Assembly: GCF_028765575.1 (NCBI RefSeq)
Contig: NZ_JARACO010000008.1
Coordinates: 80,196 to 144,195, forward strand
Direction: 5' to 3'
Origin: Aliivibrio sp. S3MY1
GTDB lineage: Bacteria > Pseudomonadota > Gammaproteobacteria > Enterobacterales > Vibrionaceae
Length of the DNA: 64,000 nucleotides
Shown: positions 28,371 to 37,415 of the stretch, in pieces
Position numbering within the stretch: position 1 is the stretch's first letter
How the letters are laid out: each line of letters starts with the position of its first letter
Notes under the pieces: model-generated
What the model saw: only the letters and a program-made list of their open reading frames with translations
What the model was told of the DNA's origin: nothing
Databases searched by the model: none
Program-made: the position numbers and the translations under genes

Positions 28371-28983
28371 TTTTAAACATTACTGTGCATTATGGATTGC
28401 TGTGGGCTTTTTATTATTTAGCGTGAATAGCTTTGCTTTTGGCATTAGTGATTTACAACAGCAATTAGCACAATCGACACTGGTTCGTGGTGAGTTTCAG
28501 CAAGTTCGAACCATGCAGATGTTTAATCAACCTTTATCAACATCAGGCACTTTTTTGTTGGATCATGAAAAAGGGCTATTGTGGCAACAAACCAAGCCAT
28601 TTCCAATTAATCTAACATTAACTCAGAACAAACTTCGCCAATCAATTAATGGTGAAGCTCAAGTAATGAATGATTCTGATAACCCGATGGCGTTCTATTT
28701 TACGCGTTTATTTTTGTCTTTGTTTAAAGGCGACACTGACGCGATAAAAGAGAATTTTACATTGCAACTTTCAGGCGCGAAAGACGGTTGGACATTGCTA
28801 CTTATACCAAAAACCTCACCAATCGATCGTGTATTTAAGTCAATTAAGATTGAAGGTGAACAGTATCTGAACCGAGTTGTATTAAGTGAAGTTCGTGGCG
28901 ATGTTACTGAAATGGTATTTACTCAGCAATCCACTCAACCAAACACCTTAACTGAAAAAGAGTTAGCTGCATTTGCCTTTTAA
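28363..28983 (+). CDS. LolA-like periplasmic lipoprotein carrier (APE cluster)
   Basis: A 206-residue exported protein. It has a GTG start inside the thioesterase end (8-base overlap) and a signal peptide ending near SFAFG. The body is LolA-like: LQQQLAQSTLVRGEFQQVRT, LLDHEKGLLWQQTKPF and the C-terminal VVLSEVRGDVTEMVFTQQ. It probably shuttles the polyene lipid across the periplasm. It corresponds to ApeL by order. Confidence 0.8.
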   Translation: MGNFKHYCALWIAVGFLLFSVNSFAFGISDLQQQLAQSTLVRGEFQQVRTMQMFNQPLSTSGTFLLDHEKGLLWQQTKPFPINLTLTQNKLRQSINGEAQVMNDSDNPMAFYFTRLFLSLFKGDTDAIKENFTLQLSGAKDGWTLLLIPKTSPIDRVFKSIKIEGEQYLNRVVLSEVRGDVTEMVFTQQSTQPNTLTEKELAAFAF

Positions 28984-28996
28984 CGGTATTAAATAG

Positions 28997-31333
28997 ATGA
29001 TAATGAAACCGCGTTTGCTGGCGTTAATTTGGTCATTGGTATTGCTGATAATCTTGGGTGTGTTTGGCTATCAAGCCAGCACCAAAAGTGCATTACCGAT
29101 TGAAACTAATATCCTAGCGCTACTGCCAGAGAATCAACAAGATCCGGTCGCTCAACAAGCCTTTGATAATATTGCCAACACCATGAGCGATAAAGTGGTG
29201 TTTGTCCTACATCAAACACAGGGCCAAGATAAAACACTGATTACAGCGGTTGATAGTTTTAGCCAAGCCTTAACTGAATTGCCGATGTTTGATTCAGTGA
29301 CGGCAACGGTGAGTGAAGATCAGCAGCAGGCGTGGGGTCAATACTACTTTCCTGCGCGAGCACAATTGCTAAGTGATAAACAAAAGCAACAGCTAACGAA
29401 TAAACCAGAGCAACAAGTACAGAAAGTATTACATGCGTTATACAATCCTTTTTCTGGTGTTACTGGCGCTGAGTTAGAAAGCGATCCCTTTTTACTGTTT
29501 CGAGATTATTTATCAGGCTTGGTTCAAAGCTCAGGTAATATCCAAATTGAGAATGGCTACTTAACCGCCACGGTGGATCAACAGAAATACATCGTGATCA
29601 CCGCCGATCTTGCCGGATCATCCTATCAGCTCTCTTTACAGCAGCAATTGCCTGATTTACTGGCAGTAGAGCAGAAGATAGAAACCCAGTTTGACGTTGA
29701 TATTCAACATACTGGCGTTATCTTTTATGCAGCTCATGGAACAGAGAGTGCAAAAGGCGAGATCAGCACTATAGGGTTAGGCTCATTGATTGGTATTTTT
29801 GTACTGGTTTTAGTGGTCTATCGCAGTACGCTGCCATTAGCGTTAGCATTGTTATCCATAACCACTGGCTTATTCTGTGCCTATGTATTAACCATTAGCT
29901 TATTTGGGTCTATTCATTTATTTAGTTTGGTCTTTGGTGCCAGTTTAATCGGTGTCTCGATAGATTATGCATTTCATTTTTTAACTGATCGTTTAAATGC
30001 CGGAGCTAAGTGGAACTCTGTCGAAGGCATTAAACAGCTTTTACCTGCAATCACACTGGGCTTAATTACCAGTTTAATTGGCTATCTTGGCATGTTGATT
30101 GCGCCGTTCCCTGGCTTACAGCAATTATCCCTCTTTTCTGCGATTGGCTTAACCGCCGCTTATTTTACCGTTGTCTGTTGGTATCCTGTATTAGCCAGTA
30201 AGCCGAGTAAGCACCATGTTATTCCTGCTCAACGAGCATTAAGTCAATGGCTATTGGTATGGCAACAACCGCTGATCCGCTTAGTATTGCCACTGAGTCT
30301 TTTAATCGCTTCAGTATTTGGGGTAACACAGGCGAAATACGATGATGATATTCGCCAACTTCAAGCGCTTCCTCAAGTATTACAACAGCAAGAAAGAGAG
30401 ATAAAAGCCATCACCGGTGTGGGTGGATCTCAACAATTATTGTTGGTCAGAGCAAAGACAGAAGAAGCATTATTACAAAAGTTAGAGCGAGTATCAGATA
30501 AGCTTGAGCAGGGTGGTAACTTTGGTGGTTTCCAATCCATCAGCCGCTATGTACCCTCACAAAAAACACAACAAGAGAACTATCAGCTTGTGACAGGTTT
30601 ATATGAAGAGCAAGCGGACGCTTATCAAGAAGTGATACAGCAAAAGCAACCATTAGCAGCATTGCAGCCATATCAAGCATTAACGATAGAGGGCTTTTTA
30701 GCATCCTCAATATCAGAGACGGTGGGCTTTTTATGGCTTGGTCATATTGATGAGGTATTTGCTTCGGTGATCACCTTTAATCAAGAAGTAGACAGTGCCA
30801 CATTGAGTGAATTTGCTAAAAATAATGACGCGACCTATCTCAATAAAGCCGAAGAAATTTCCACTTTATTTGCTCAATACCGTCAACGAATTACCGAGTT
30901 GTTATTAATCGCGTATGCGGCAATATTTTTACTGCTATTGCCACGCTATAAAGTCAAACAAGCCTTTTTAATTGTACTGCCTCCGTTTATTGCTGGTTGC
31001 GCAGGTCTTGCGGTAACTGTATTAACAGGGGTGCCATTAAATTTGTTTAATCTACTGGCCTTGATGTTGATTTTAGGAATAGGGATTGATTACACCCTGT
31101 TTTTTGCCGAGCAGAACAAACAAGTGGATAGCTCTCATAAAGAAAGTACCTTACTGGCGATTTCCTTATCGGCACTAACCACCATTCTTTCCTTTGGATT
31201 ATTGGCTTTAAGTGAGACCCAAGCCATCCACAGTTTTGGTATTACGGTATTAACAGGTATCATTGTCGCTTGGTTACTTGCCCCACTCAGTCAATTAACA
31301 CCCTCTCATATTCACAGTAAAAGGGATAGATAA
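28997..31333 (+). CDS. MMPL/RND-family exporter (APE cluster)
   Basis: A 778-residue inner-membrane transporter built of two homologous halves. Each half has a membrane helix, a periplasmic domain and a five-helix bundle (for example LGSLIGIFVLVLVVY with VFGASLIGVSIDYAFHF, and LNLFNLLALMLILGIGIDY). The paired SIDYAFHF and GIDYTLFF helices carry the charged residues expected for proton coupling. It probably moves the APE lipid out of the inner membrane (ApeM by order). Its stop overlaps the next start (TAATG). Confidence 0.88.
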   Translation: MIMKPRLLALIWSLVLLIILGVFGYQASTKSALPIETNILALLPENQQDPVAQQAFDNIANTMSDKVVFVLHQTQGQDKTLITAVDSFSQALTELPMFDSVTATVSEDQQQAWGQYYFPARAQLLSDKQKQQLTNKPEQQVQKVLHALYNPFSGVTGAELESDPFLLFRDYLSGLVQSSGNIQIENGYLTATVDQQKYIVITADLAGSSYQLSLQQQLPDLLAVEQKIETQFDVDIQHTGVIFYAAHGTESAKGEISTIGLGSLIGIFVLVLVVYRSTLPLALALLSITTGLFCAYVLTISLFGSIHLFSLVFGASLIGVSIDYAFHFLTDRLNAGAKWNSVEGIKQLLPAITLGLITSLIGYLGMLIAPFPGLQQLSLFSAIGLTAAYFTVVCWYPVLASKPSKHHVIPAQRALSQWLLVWQQPLIRLVLPLSLLIASVFGVTQAKYDDDIRQLQALPQVLQQQEREIKAITGVGGSQQLLLVRAKTEEALLQKLERVSDKLEQGGNFGGFQSISRYVPSQKTQQENYQLVTGLYEEQADAYQEVIQQKQPLAALQPYQALTIEGFLASSISETVGFLWLGHIDEVFASVITFNQEVDSATLSEFAKNNDATYLNKAEEISTLFAQYRQRITELLLIAYAAIFLLLLPRYKVKQAFLIVLPPFIAGCAGLAVTVLTGVPLNLFNLLALMLILGIGIDYTLFFAEQNKQVDSSHKESTLLAISLSALTTILSFGLLALSETQAIHSFGITVLTGIIVAWLLAPLSQLTPSHIHSKRDR

Positions 31334-31962
31334 TGCAGAGTAAGCCGTTAACATTCCGTTATTTTAGAGTCTTTATTTTGTCGTTTATCCTTATGGGATG
31401 TGCATCAAAACCGATCAAACAGCCTAATCAAGTTGAGGTAGCTCAAGGCATCTTTGTTACCTTACCTCAACCTGATGAATATGGCAGTGACTTATCGTTG
31501 AGCCAGTTGATCTCGGTGGAGTTTCAAGGATCTAAACAACAGCTTCCTGTTCAATTACAGTTAACGGGTAATGATTTGGTTCTTGCTGGTTTTGCTTCAT
31601 GGGGCTCTCGGCTACTTAGCTTAGATTATGATGGTTTAACCTTAGATACCTACGTGATGGCAGGGCTTACAGATACGCTTCCGCCTCCAGATCAAGTGTT
31701 GTTTAATGTGATGATTACTTTATGGCCTCTGCAAGCGTGGCAGTCACCACTTGATAGCATTGATTGGACATTAACTGAAAATGGCAATCATCGAGTATTA
31801 CGTGATGATGCAGGTAATCTTGTACTTGATGCAACCTATGACTCTATCAGCGACAAATTTAGTGGAGATATTATTTTAAACAGTCCAAATTTGGGCTATG
31901 TGATCACCATTAAAACTTTTTCACATTCACAAGAAACACAAACTCAAAAGAATAATGGATAA
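31333..31962 (+). CDS. DUF3261-type lipoprotein (APE cluster)
   Basis: A 209-residue lipoprotein with signal and lipobox ILMGC. The body belongs to the DUF3261 type found almost only in APE clusters (ApeN by order). The proposed role is outer-membrane reception of the polyene, analogous to LolB; this is inference from pairing with the LolA-like and MMPL proteins. Confidence 0.75.
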   Translation: MQSKPLTFRYFRVFILSFILMGCASKPIKQPNQVEVAQGIFVTLPQPDEYGSDLSLSQLISVEFQGSKQQLPVQLQLTGNDLVLAGFASWGSRLLSLDYDGLTLDTYVMAGLTDTLPPPDQVLFNVMITLWPLQAWQSPLDSIDWTLTENGNHRVLRDDAGNLVLDATYDSISDKFSGDIILNSPNLGYVITIKTFSHSQETQTQKNNG

Positions 31963-31967
31963 ATAAA

Positions 31968-33158
31968 ATGAGTGACTTTCCTGTCTATATTCATGCCTGT
32001 GGTTCGCATTCCGCATTAGGCAAAGAGATGGCTGATATACATCAGACTCTTCAAGGAACTAAAGCGCCATCAATGAGAGTTGAAGAGGGATGGCTGAACG
32101 ATGGAAAATCGACCGTTGTTGGAAAAGCAGAAGGTGAATTGCCAGCCGTTCCATCACGATTAGCCACATTTGATACACGAAATAACCAATTAGTACTTTC
32201 AGCATTACAGCAAATTGAAGCTCAAATTCAGCAAGCAAAAGAAAAGTACGGCGCTGATCGTATTGCTGTGGTGGTAGGGACAAGTACTTCAGGGATCTCT
32301 GATGGTGAAGTCGCGCTAAGTGCTAAGCTAAATACTGGCGAGTTTTCTGATGGCTATCATTATCACAAGCAAGAGCTGGGTAATCCTGCGGAATTTATCG
32401 CAGAGTATTTAGAGCTTACAGGTCCAACGTATGCAATTTCAACCGCGTGTTCTTCTAGCGGTCGCGTGTTTTTATCAGCAAAGCGATTATTAAAATCAGG
32501 CTTTGTGGACGCGGTTATCGTTGGTGGCACAGATACGTTATGTAAGTTAACGCTGAACGGTTTTAATAGCCTTGAAGCGTTATCAAATACGCCTTGTTTG
32601 CCATTTAGTCCAAATAGAAAAGGGATTAACATCGGTGAAGCAAGTGCGTATATGCTACTGAGCGCAGAGCAAAAAGACTCCGATGATCCCATTGCTCTAT
32701 TAGGTGCAGGTGACAGTTCAGATGCGCATCATATATCAGCACCTCATCCAGAAGGAAAAGGCGCGATAGAAGCGATGGAGAAAGCTTTAAAAGATGCAGG
32801 ACTTAATGCTACGGACATTGGCTACATTAATGCTCACGGTACAGCGACACCATTGAATGATGCGATGGAATCGAAAGCGGCGCATGCTGTTTTTGGTTCT
32901 CAAACACCAATCAGTTCAACTAAGCCATTAACCGGACATACGCTAGGGGCTGCGGGTATCATTGAGGCTTCAATTTGTTGGCATATACTCAAATTCAATT
33001 TAGCATTACCTATGCAAATCAACGATGGTGAGATTGATCTTGAATTAGCCGAGATTAACTTAGTTCAAAGTCAGAGTTTAGAAAAGAAAGCGATCATCAG
33101 TAACTCTTTTGCTTTTGGTGGCAATAATATTAGTTTAATTTTTGGGTATCATTCATGA
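31968..33158 (+). CDS. apeO: Beta-ketoacyl-ACP synthase (APE cluster)
   Basis: A 396-residue ketosynthase with a complete active site: Cys161 in STACSSSG, His290 in NAHGTATPLND, and His324 in PLTGHTLGAAG. It catalyses decarboxylative condensation of malonyl-ACP onto the growing chain. By position it corresponds to ApeO, the active partner of the Cys-lacking ApeC-like protein. Its stop overlaps the next gene by four bases. Confidence 0.88.
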   Translation: MSDFPVYIHACGSHSALGKEMADIHQTLQGTKAPSMRVEEGWLNDGKSTVVGKAEGELPAVPSRLATFDTRNNQLVLSALQQIEAQIQQAKEKYGADRIAVVVGTSTSGISDGEVALSAKLNTGEFSDGYHYHKQELGNPAEFIAEYLELTGPTYAISTACSSSGRVFLSAKRLLKSGFVDAVIVGGTDTLCKLTLNGFNSLEALSNTPCLPFSPNRKGINIGEASAYMLLSAEQKDSDDPIALLGAGDSSDAHHISAPHPEGKGAIEAMEKALKDAGLNATDIGYINAHGTATPLNDAMESKAAHAVFGSQTPISSTKPLTGHTLGAAGIIEASICWHILKFNLALPMQINDGEIDLELAEINLVQSQSLEKKAIISNSFAFGGNNISLIFGYHS

Positions 33159-33625
33159 GCCGTATTCCAGATTTAATCGACCTTTTACCTCATGATATGC
33201 CATTAGCTTTAGTTGATGAGTTGATTGATGTACAAGAGTTGTCTATTCATTGTCGAGTGACTATCAGTGATAAGAATATTTTCTTTAATCATGAAACCAA
33301 AACACTTCCGGCGTGGGTAGGCATTGAGTTCATGGCACAAAGTGTTGCTGGTTGGTCAGGTTATCACGCATGGAAAAAGGGCAATAAGCCACCGATAGGC
33401 TTTTTGCTCGGTAGTCGTAAATACCAAGCGGAGTGCAGTGAGTTTCAACAAGGCGACACACTCGACATTTTTGCAGAGCAAATACTTGAGAATAATGGCA
33501 TGGCGGTATTCAGTTGTTATATTGAATCAAAAGGTCAGCAAGTGGCTTCGAGCCAGCTTAATGTATTTGTACCAACAGAAGAAAAATTAGAAGAGCTTCT
33601 CGCTCCTAAGCAAGACAAGCAGTAG
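33155..33625 (+). CDS. apeP: Second hotdog-fold dehydratase (APE cluster)
   Basis: A 156-residue protein of the 3-hydroxydecanoyl-ACP-dehydratase type (LLPHDMPLALVDELID, IEFMAQSVAGWSGYHAW, GFLLGSRKYQAE). It lacks the strict FabZ HFPGHP block seen in the first dehydratase, consistent with the uneven ApeI:ApeP heterodimer described elsewhere. Translationally coupled to the ketosynthase upstream. Confidence 0.82.
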   Translation: MSRIPDLIDLLPHDMPLALVDELIDVQELSIHCRVTISDKNIFFNHETKTLPAWVGIEFMAQSVAGWSGYHAWKKGNKPPIGFLLGSRKYQAECSEFQQGDTLDIFAEQILENNGMAVFSCYIESKGQQVASSQLNVFVPTEEKLEELLAPKQDKQ

Positions 33626-33633
33626 AGGGAATA

Positions 33634-34359
33634 ATGACAAGACAAGTATTAGTGACCGGAGCCAGTAAAGGCATTGGTCGCGCTATCTCAGAGCAGCTAG
33701 CAAAAGATGGGTTTTATGTAGTTGTTCACTATATGAGTGATCAAGCAGGCGCAGAGCAAACACTAGCAACGATTGAAGAAAACGGTGGCTCAGGGCGCTT
33801 AATTCAATTTGATATTAGCGATCGCGCACAGTGTAAAGAGAGATTAGAAAACGATATTGAAATTCATGGTGCGTATTATGGCGTTGTGAGTAATGCAGGT
33901 ATTACTCGTGATACGGCATTCCCAGCAATGACAGAAGAAGAGTGGGATGGAGTTATTCATACCAACTTAGACAGCTTCTACAATGTACTTCACCCTTGCG
34001 TAATGCCTATGGTTCAACTACGTAAAGGTGGCCGTATTGTGACACTAGCGTCAGTCTCTGGCATTGTGGGTAACCGTGGGCAAACCAACTACAGCGCCGC
34101 TAAAGCGGGTGTTATTGGTGCGACTAAATCGTTAGCATTAGAACTAGCAAAACGAAAAATTACCGTAAACTGTGTCGCACCAGGTTTGATTGATACTGGC
34201 ATGGTTGATGAGCATGTAAAAGAGCATGCATTACCACAAGTACCACTGCGTCGTATGGGGGATCCAGAAGAAGTTGCAGGGCTTGTGAGTTACCTTATGT
34301 CAGATGTTGCAGGTTATGTGACTCGCCAAGTTATTTCTATTAATGGTGGTTTAGTATGA
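33634..34359 (+). CDS. apeQ: 3-ketoacyl-ACP reductase, FabG-like (APE cluster)
   Basis: A 241-residue short-chain dehydrogenase with nucleotide site GASKGIGRA, SNAG, and catalytic Ser140, Tyr153 and Lys157 (NYSAAKAG). It reduces the beta-keto intermediate with NADPH. Its stop overlaps the next ketosynthase start by four bases. Confidence 0.92.
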   Translation: MTRQVLVTGASKGIGRAISEQLAKDGFYVVVHYMSDQAGAEQTLATIEENGGSGRLIQFDISDRAQCKERLENDIEIHGAYYGVVSNAGITRDTAFPAMTEEEWDGVIHTNLDSFYNVLHPCVMPMVQLRKGGRIVTLASVSGIVGNRGQTNYSAAKAGVIGATKSLALELAKRKITVNCVAPGLIDTGMVDEHVKEHALPQVPLRRMGDPEEVAGLVSYLMSDVAGYVTRQVISINGGLV

Positions 34360-35591
34360 GTCGTCGTGTAGTTGTAACTGGCATGTCTGGTGTTACCGCT
34401 TTAGGTAGTGATTGGAACACGGTAGGCGAAAACCTTCGTAAGTGTGAAAATGCCACCCAATACATGCCAAGCTTTGAAGTCTATGATGGCCTAAATACCA
34501 AGCTTGCTGCCCCGATTGATGACTTTACGTTACCAAAGCATTACACCCGTAAAAAGATCCGTTCAATGGGTCGAGTATCACTATTATCTACTGTTGCTTC
34601 TGAGCAGGCACTAGAGCAGAGTGGTTTGATTGGTAATGACGTTTTAACCAACGGTCAAACGGGTATTGCTTTTGGATCATCGACGGGCTCAACAGACGCT
34701 GTTGGTGCATTCGGTGTCATGCTGAGTGAGAAAAGCACCAAGGCTATTACTGCAACGACTTACGTAAAAATGATGCCTCATACCGCAGCAGTAAATGTGG
34801 GTTTATTCTTTGGTTTACGTGGGCGTGTTATCCCAACAAGCAGTGCGTGTACGTCAGGTAGTCAAGCGATTGGTTACGCGTATGAAGCCATTAAACACGG
34901 TTATCAAACCGCAATGGTTGCTGGTGGTGCTGAAGAGTTATGCCCAACAGAATCGGCGGTATTTGATACTCTGTTTGCAACAAGCTTAAAAAATGATGAG
35001 CCTAAAACCTCACCTAGTCCATATGATCAAGACCGTGATGGTCTCGTGATTGGTGAAGGGGCAGGTGCATTAGTATTAGAAGAATATGAACACGCCAAAG
35101 CTCGTGGCGCGACCATCTATGCTGAGTTAGTTGGTTTTGCGAGTAACTGTGATGCAGCCCATGTAACACAGCCTCAAATGGAAACCATGCAACTGTGTAT
35201 GGAAATGTCATTAAAAGACGCGAACTTATCACCAGAGAGCATTGGTTACGTATCAGCTCATGGTACAGCGACTGAGCGTGGTGATATTGCAGAAAGTACA
35301 GCAACAGAAAACGTATTTGGCTCATCTATGCCAATCAGTTCACTGAAGTCTTACTTTGGTCATACGCTAGGGGCTTGTGGTGCGATTGAAGCGTGGTTAT
35401 CGATAGAGATGATGCGTGACAATTGGTTTAGCCCAACCTTGAACTTGAATAATGTGGATGAGCGCTGTGGCAAGCTTGATTACATTACAGGCACAGGCCG
35501 TGAAATCGATTGTGATTACATCATGAGTAATAATTTTGCGTTTGGTGGCATTAATACATCGCTAATCTTTAAGCGTTGGACTGAAGCCTAG
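34356..35591 (+). CDS. apeR: Beta-ketoacyl-ACP synthase, FabF-like (APE cluster)
   Basis: A 411-residue ketosynthase with Cys165 (SSACTSGS), His302 (SAHGTATERGD) and His336 (YFGHTLGACGA). It is the last gene of the operon. ApeR is a homodimeric ketosynthase thought to act in early elongation or starter formation; that role is carried over by family and position. A strong terminator follows after about 15 bases. Confidence 0.88.
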   Translation: MSRRVVVTGMSGVTALGSDWNTVGENLRKCENATQYMPSFEVYDGLNTKLAAPIDDFTLPKHYTRKKIRSMGRVSLLSTVASEQALEQSGLIGNDVLTNGQTGIAFGSSTGSTDAVGAFGVMLSEKSTKAITATTYVKMMPHTAAVNVGLFFGLRGRVIPTSSACTSGSQAIGYAYEAIKHGYQTAMVAGGAEELCPTESAVFDTLFATSLKNDEPKTSPSPYDQDRDGLVIGEGAGALVLEEYEHAKARGATIYAELVGFASNCDAAHVTQPQMETMQLCMEMSLKDANLSPESIGYVSAHGTATERGDIAESTATENVFGSSMPISSLKSYFGHTLGACGAIEAWLSIEMMRDNWFSPTLNLNNVDERCGKLDYITGTGREIDCDYIMSNNFAFGGINTSLIFKRWTEA

Positions 35592-35605
35592 AAATAGCAG
35601 ATAAG

Positions 35606-35640
35606 AAAAAACCGGTGAGGGGGAATTCACCGGTTTTTTT
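35606..35640. terminator. Bidirectional terminator at the end of the APE operon
   Basis: AAAAAACCGGTGA pairs with TCACCGGTTTTTT around GGGGGAAT. It ends the APE operon and also serves the convergent META-domain gene. Confidence 0.9.
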
Positions 35641-35689
35641 GTATCTTCAGATTGAGTATATCGAAGACAGTATAACTAATACAGCTTGA

Positions 35690-36136
35690 TTAGTTTACCC
35701 AATCACGCAGTGTGAATGTTAATTCGTGATCTTGACCTTTAAGGATCAAGTTTTCTTTAGTTAGCGTAATGTCACTCCAAGTCGATAATGTTGCTGATAC
35801 CGCTTGTTCAGTTGCCATTGCATCACCCATACACATTTTCATTGTCATTCCCATTTTTTCAATGCGGAATTGACCTTCTTCATTTAGCTCACCTTGGCCA
35901 AAGAAGTTGTTACAGCCAGCGTTACCATTAGCTGTCATTTTTTCGCCGATTTCAAGACGAGGTGCTTCCATTTCTTCAGAAGCAACGATGTCTTTACCAT
36001 TAACTTGCGTTAACTGCCAGTTGTGGTGTTGAAGCATATCAGCAGATACTTGAGCATCAGTCATTACGTTATCGCCATTGCTTGCGCATGCAGCCATTAA
36101 TACAGGTAGAGATACAGCCACTAATAATTTTTTCAT
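35690..36136 (-). CDS. META-domain (HslJ-like) lipoprotein
   Basis: A 148-residue predicted lipoprotein with lipobox MAAC. One META domain follows: WQLTQVNGKDIV, GCNNFFGQGE, and MTMKMCMGDAMATEQA. HslJ of E. coli, a heat-inducible outer-membrane protein linked to novobiocin resistance, has the same domain. Convergent with the APE operon and not obviously part of it. Confidence 0.8.
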   Translation of the reverse strand: MKKLLVAVSLPVLMAACASNGDNVMTDAQVSADMLQHHNWQLTQVNGKDIVASEEMEAPRLEIGEKMTANGNAGCNNFFGQGELNEEGQFRIEKMGMTMKMCMGDAMATEQAVSATLSTWSDITLTKENLILKGQDHELTFTLRDWVN

Positions 36137-36334
36137 TTTAATTCCTAATAGATTTATGACGTTTTGTTATTTTTTAATATGCAGAAGTATAGGAAAGAAT
36201 ACCTTACTATTGTCAGTAATACGTAAAAAAACCCATCCAATCGCACACATTTTATCAATTAAAATGCAAAGCGAGAAGAAGATATTAGTTTTATGAGAGG
36301 GTAGAAGGTGCCCTATAATAATGTGGCAGATAGA

Positions 36335-36369
36335 TTAAAGCCCCGATACTGGTAATATCAGGGCTTTAA
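36335..36369 (-). terminator. Probable terminator after rplY
   Basis: TTAAAGCCC...GATA pairs with TATC...GGGCTTTAA across one mismatch. On the minus strand only a weak T-tract (CTTTAATCT) follows. It lies about 65 bases beyond the rplY stop. The rest of the 296 bases between the META-domain gene and rplY shows nothing else. Confidence 0.5.
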
Positions 36370-36432
36370 AGGGGTGTTATTTCAATTGGTAAGAGAGAAA
36401 TAACTAATGCAAAAGAGTAAAACAGACTCGAA

Positions 36433-36711
36433 TTAGATGCGGATGAAGTCCATGTGCTCAACTTTAGGCTTAAACGCGTGACGTTGAACGTCTTGCGGCT
36501 TAACCTTAACAGTAGCGCCATTGATTACTAGCTCAATTGCTTCGTAAAACTCAGGCTTATCCATTTGGTTGATGATATCACTGTGGATTAGTTCGATTGA
36601 TACTGGAGCTTCTGTGCCACCGTAAACGATTGCAGGGAATTTACCAGCGTGACGAAGGCGGCGGCTCGCACCCTTACCTTGTTCAGTACGTACTACTGCT
36701 TCAAATTTCAT
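36433..36711 (-). CDS. rplY: Ribosomal protein L25 (bL25)
   Basis: A 92-residue 5S-rRNA-binding protein of the 50S subunit, in the short single-domain form typical of gammaproteobacteria ([20 protein letters not shown]). I chose the ATG at 36711, which gives the standard N-terminus MKFEAVVR and a GAG-type ribosome binding site; the frame extends 13 codons further upstream without signal. Adjacent to radD as in E. coli, though here a cytochrome gene lies between them. Confidence 0.95.
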   Translation of the reverse strand: MKFEAVVRTEQGKGASRRLRHAGKFPAIVYGGTEAPVSIELIHSDIINQMDKPEFYEAIELVINGATVKVKPQDVQRHAFKPKVEHMDFIRI

Positions 36712-36955
36712 AGTCTTTACTCTCAAAATAGTAAAATAAAAAAATGCCATTAAGCTTAGCGACCTAACTTAACAGACTTTTCGTTTCGAAAAAACGAGCG
36801 CGAATAATACCATCAGATGATTTATCTAACAACCTATTTTCGTATGTTTTAAATAGTATTTTGCTAATCTAAAGAAACGGCCATTAATATAGAGCATACA
36901 TGGTATAAATCTTAGTTGGCATTGGATTGATTGATAAAAACGAATGGAGGAAAGT

Positions 36956-37381
36956 ATGAAAAAAATAGGGATAGCTGCGTTATTTTCTTTTTCAGTGATA
37001 GCAGCGGATCACGCTCAAGAGATAGAGATCCGACAAGATAATTTTCAGTACCTCGATGCGACCGTTGATTTGTTAGATGATGAATTTGATAAAGACGTAT
37101 TAGATTGGGATCGCATTATGCCATTAGCCCAAAGTGCGCATTTAACAGTAGAAGATCAGAAAACCCTGTTTCCAGAAGGAAGCGCAGACAACAGCCGAGC
37201 ACGCACTAAAATTTGGACTCAAAAAGCCGAGTTTGAAGGTAAGTTTAATACCTTATCTCAGCAATTTATCTTAATTAGCGAAGCCGCAATAGAGCAAGAT
37301 GACGTTGCTGCGCGAGCCGCGCTTGATAAAGCGTTCTCTCAGTGCCGCTCGTGCCACATGAATTATCGTTCACTGTGGTAA
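36956..37381 (+). CDS. Small periplasmic c-type cytochrome (c556/c'-like)
   Basis: A 141-residue exported protein with a signal peptide (MKKIGIAALFSFSVIAADHA) and a single C-terminal haem site, CRSCH, followed by a few residues, as in four-helix cytochromes c'/c556. The ATG at 36956 is set by a perfect GGAGG five bases ahead; an ATG at 36944 overlaps that site. Redox partner unknown. Confidence 0.82.
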   Translation: MKKIGIAALFSFSVIAADHAQEIEIRQDNFQYLDATVDLLDDEFDKDVLDWDRIMPLAQSAHLTVEDQKTLFPEGSADNSRARTKIWTQKAEFEGKFNTLSQQFILISEAAIEQDDVAARAALDKAFSQCRSCHMNYRSLW

Positions 37382-37415
37382 TCGTGTTTTAAAAGCGGAT
37401 GATCGTATAAACCGA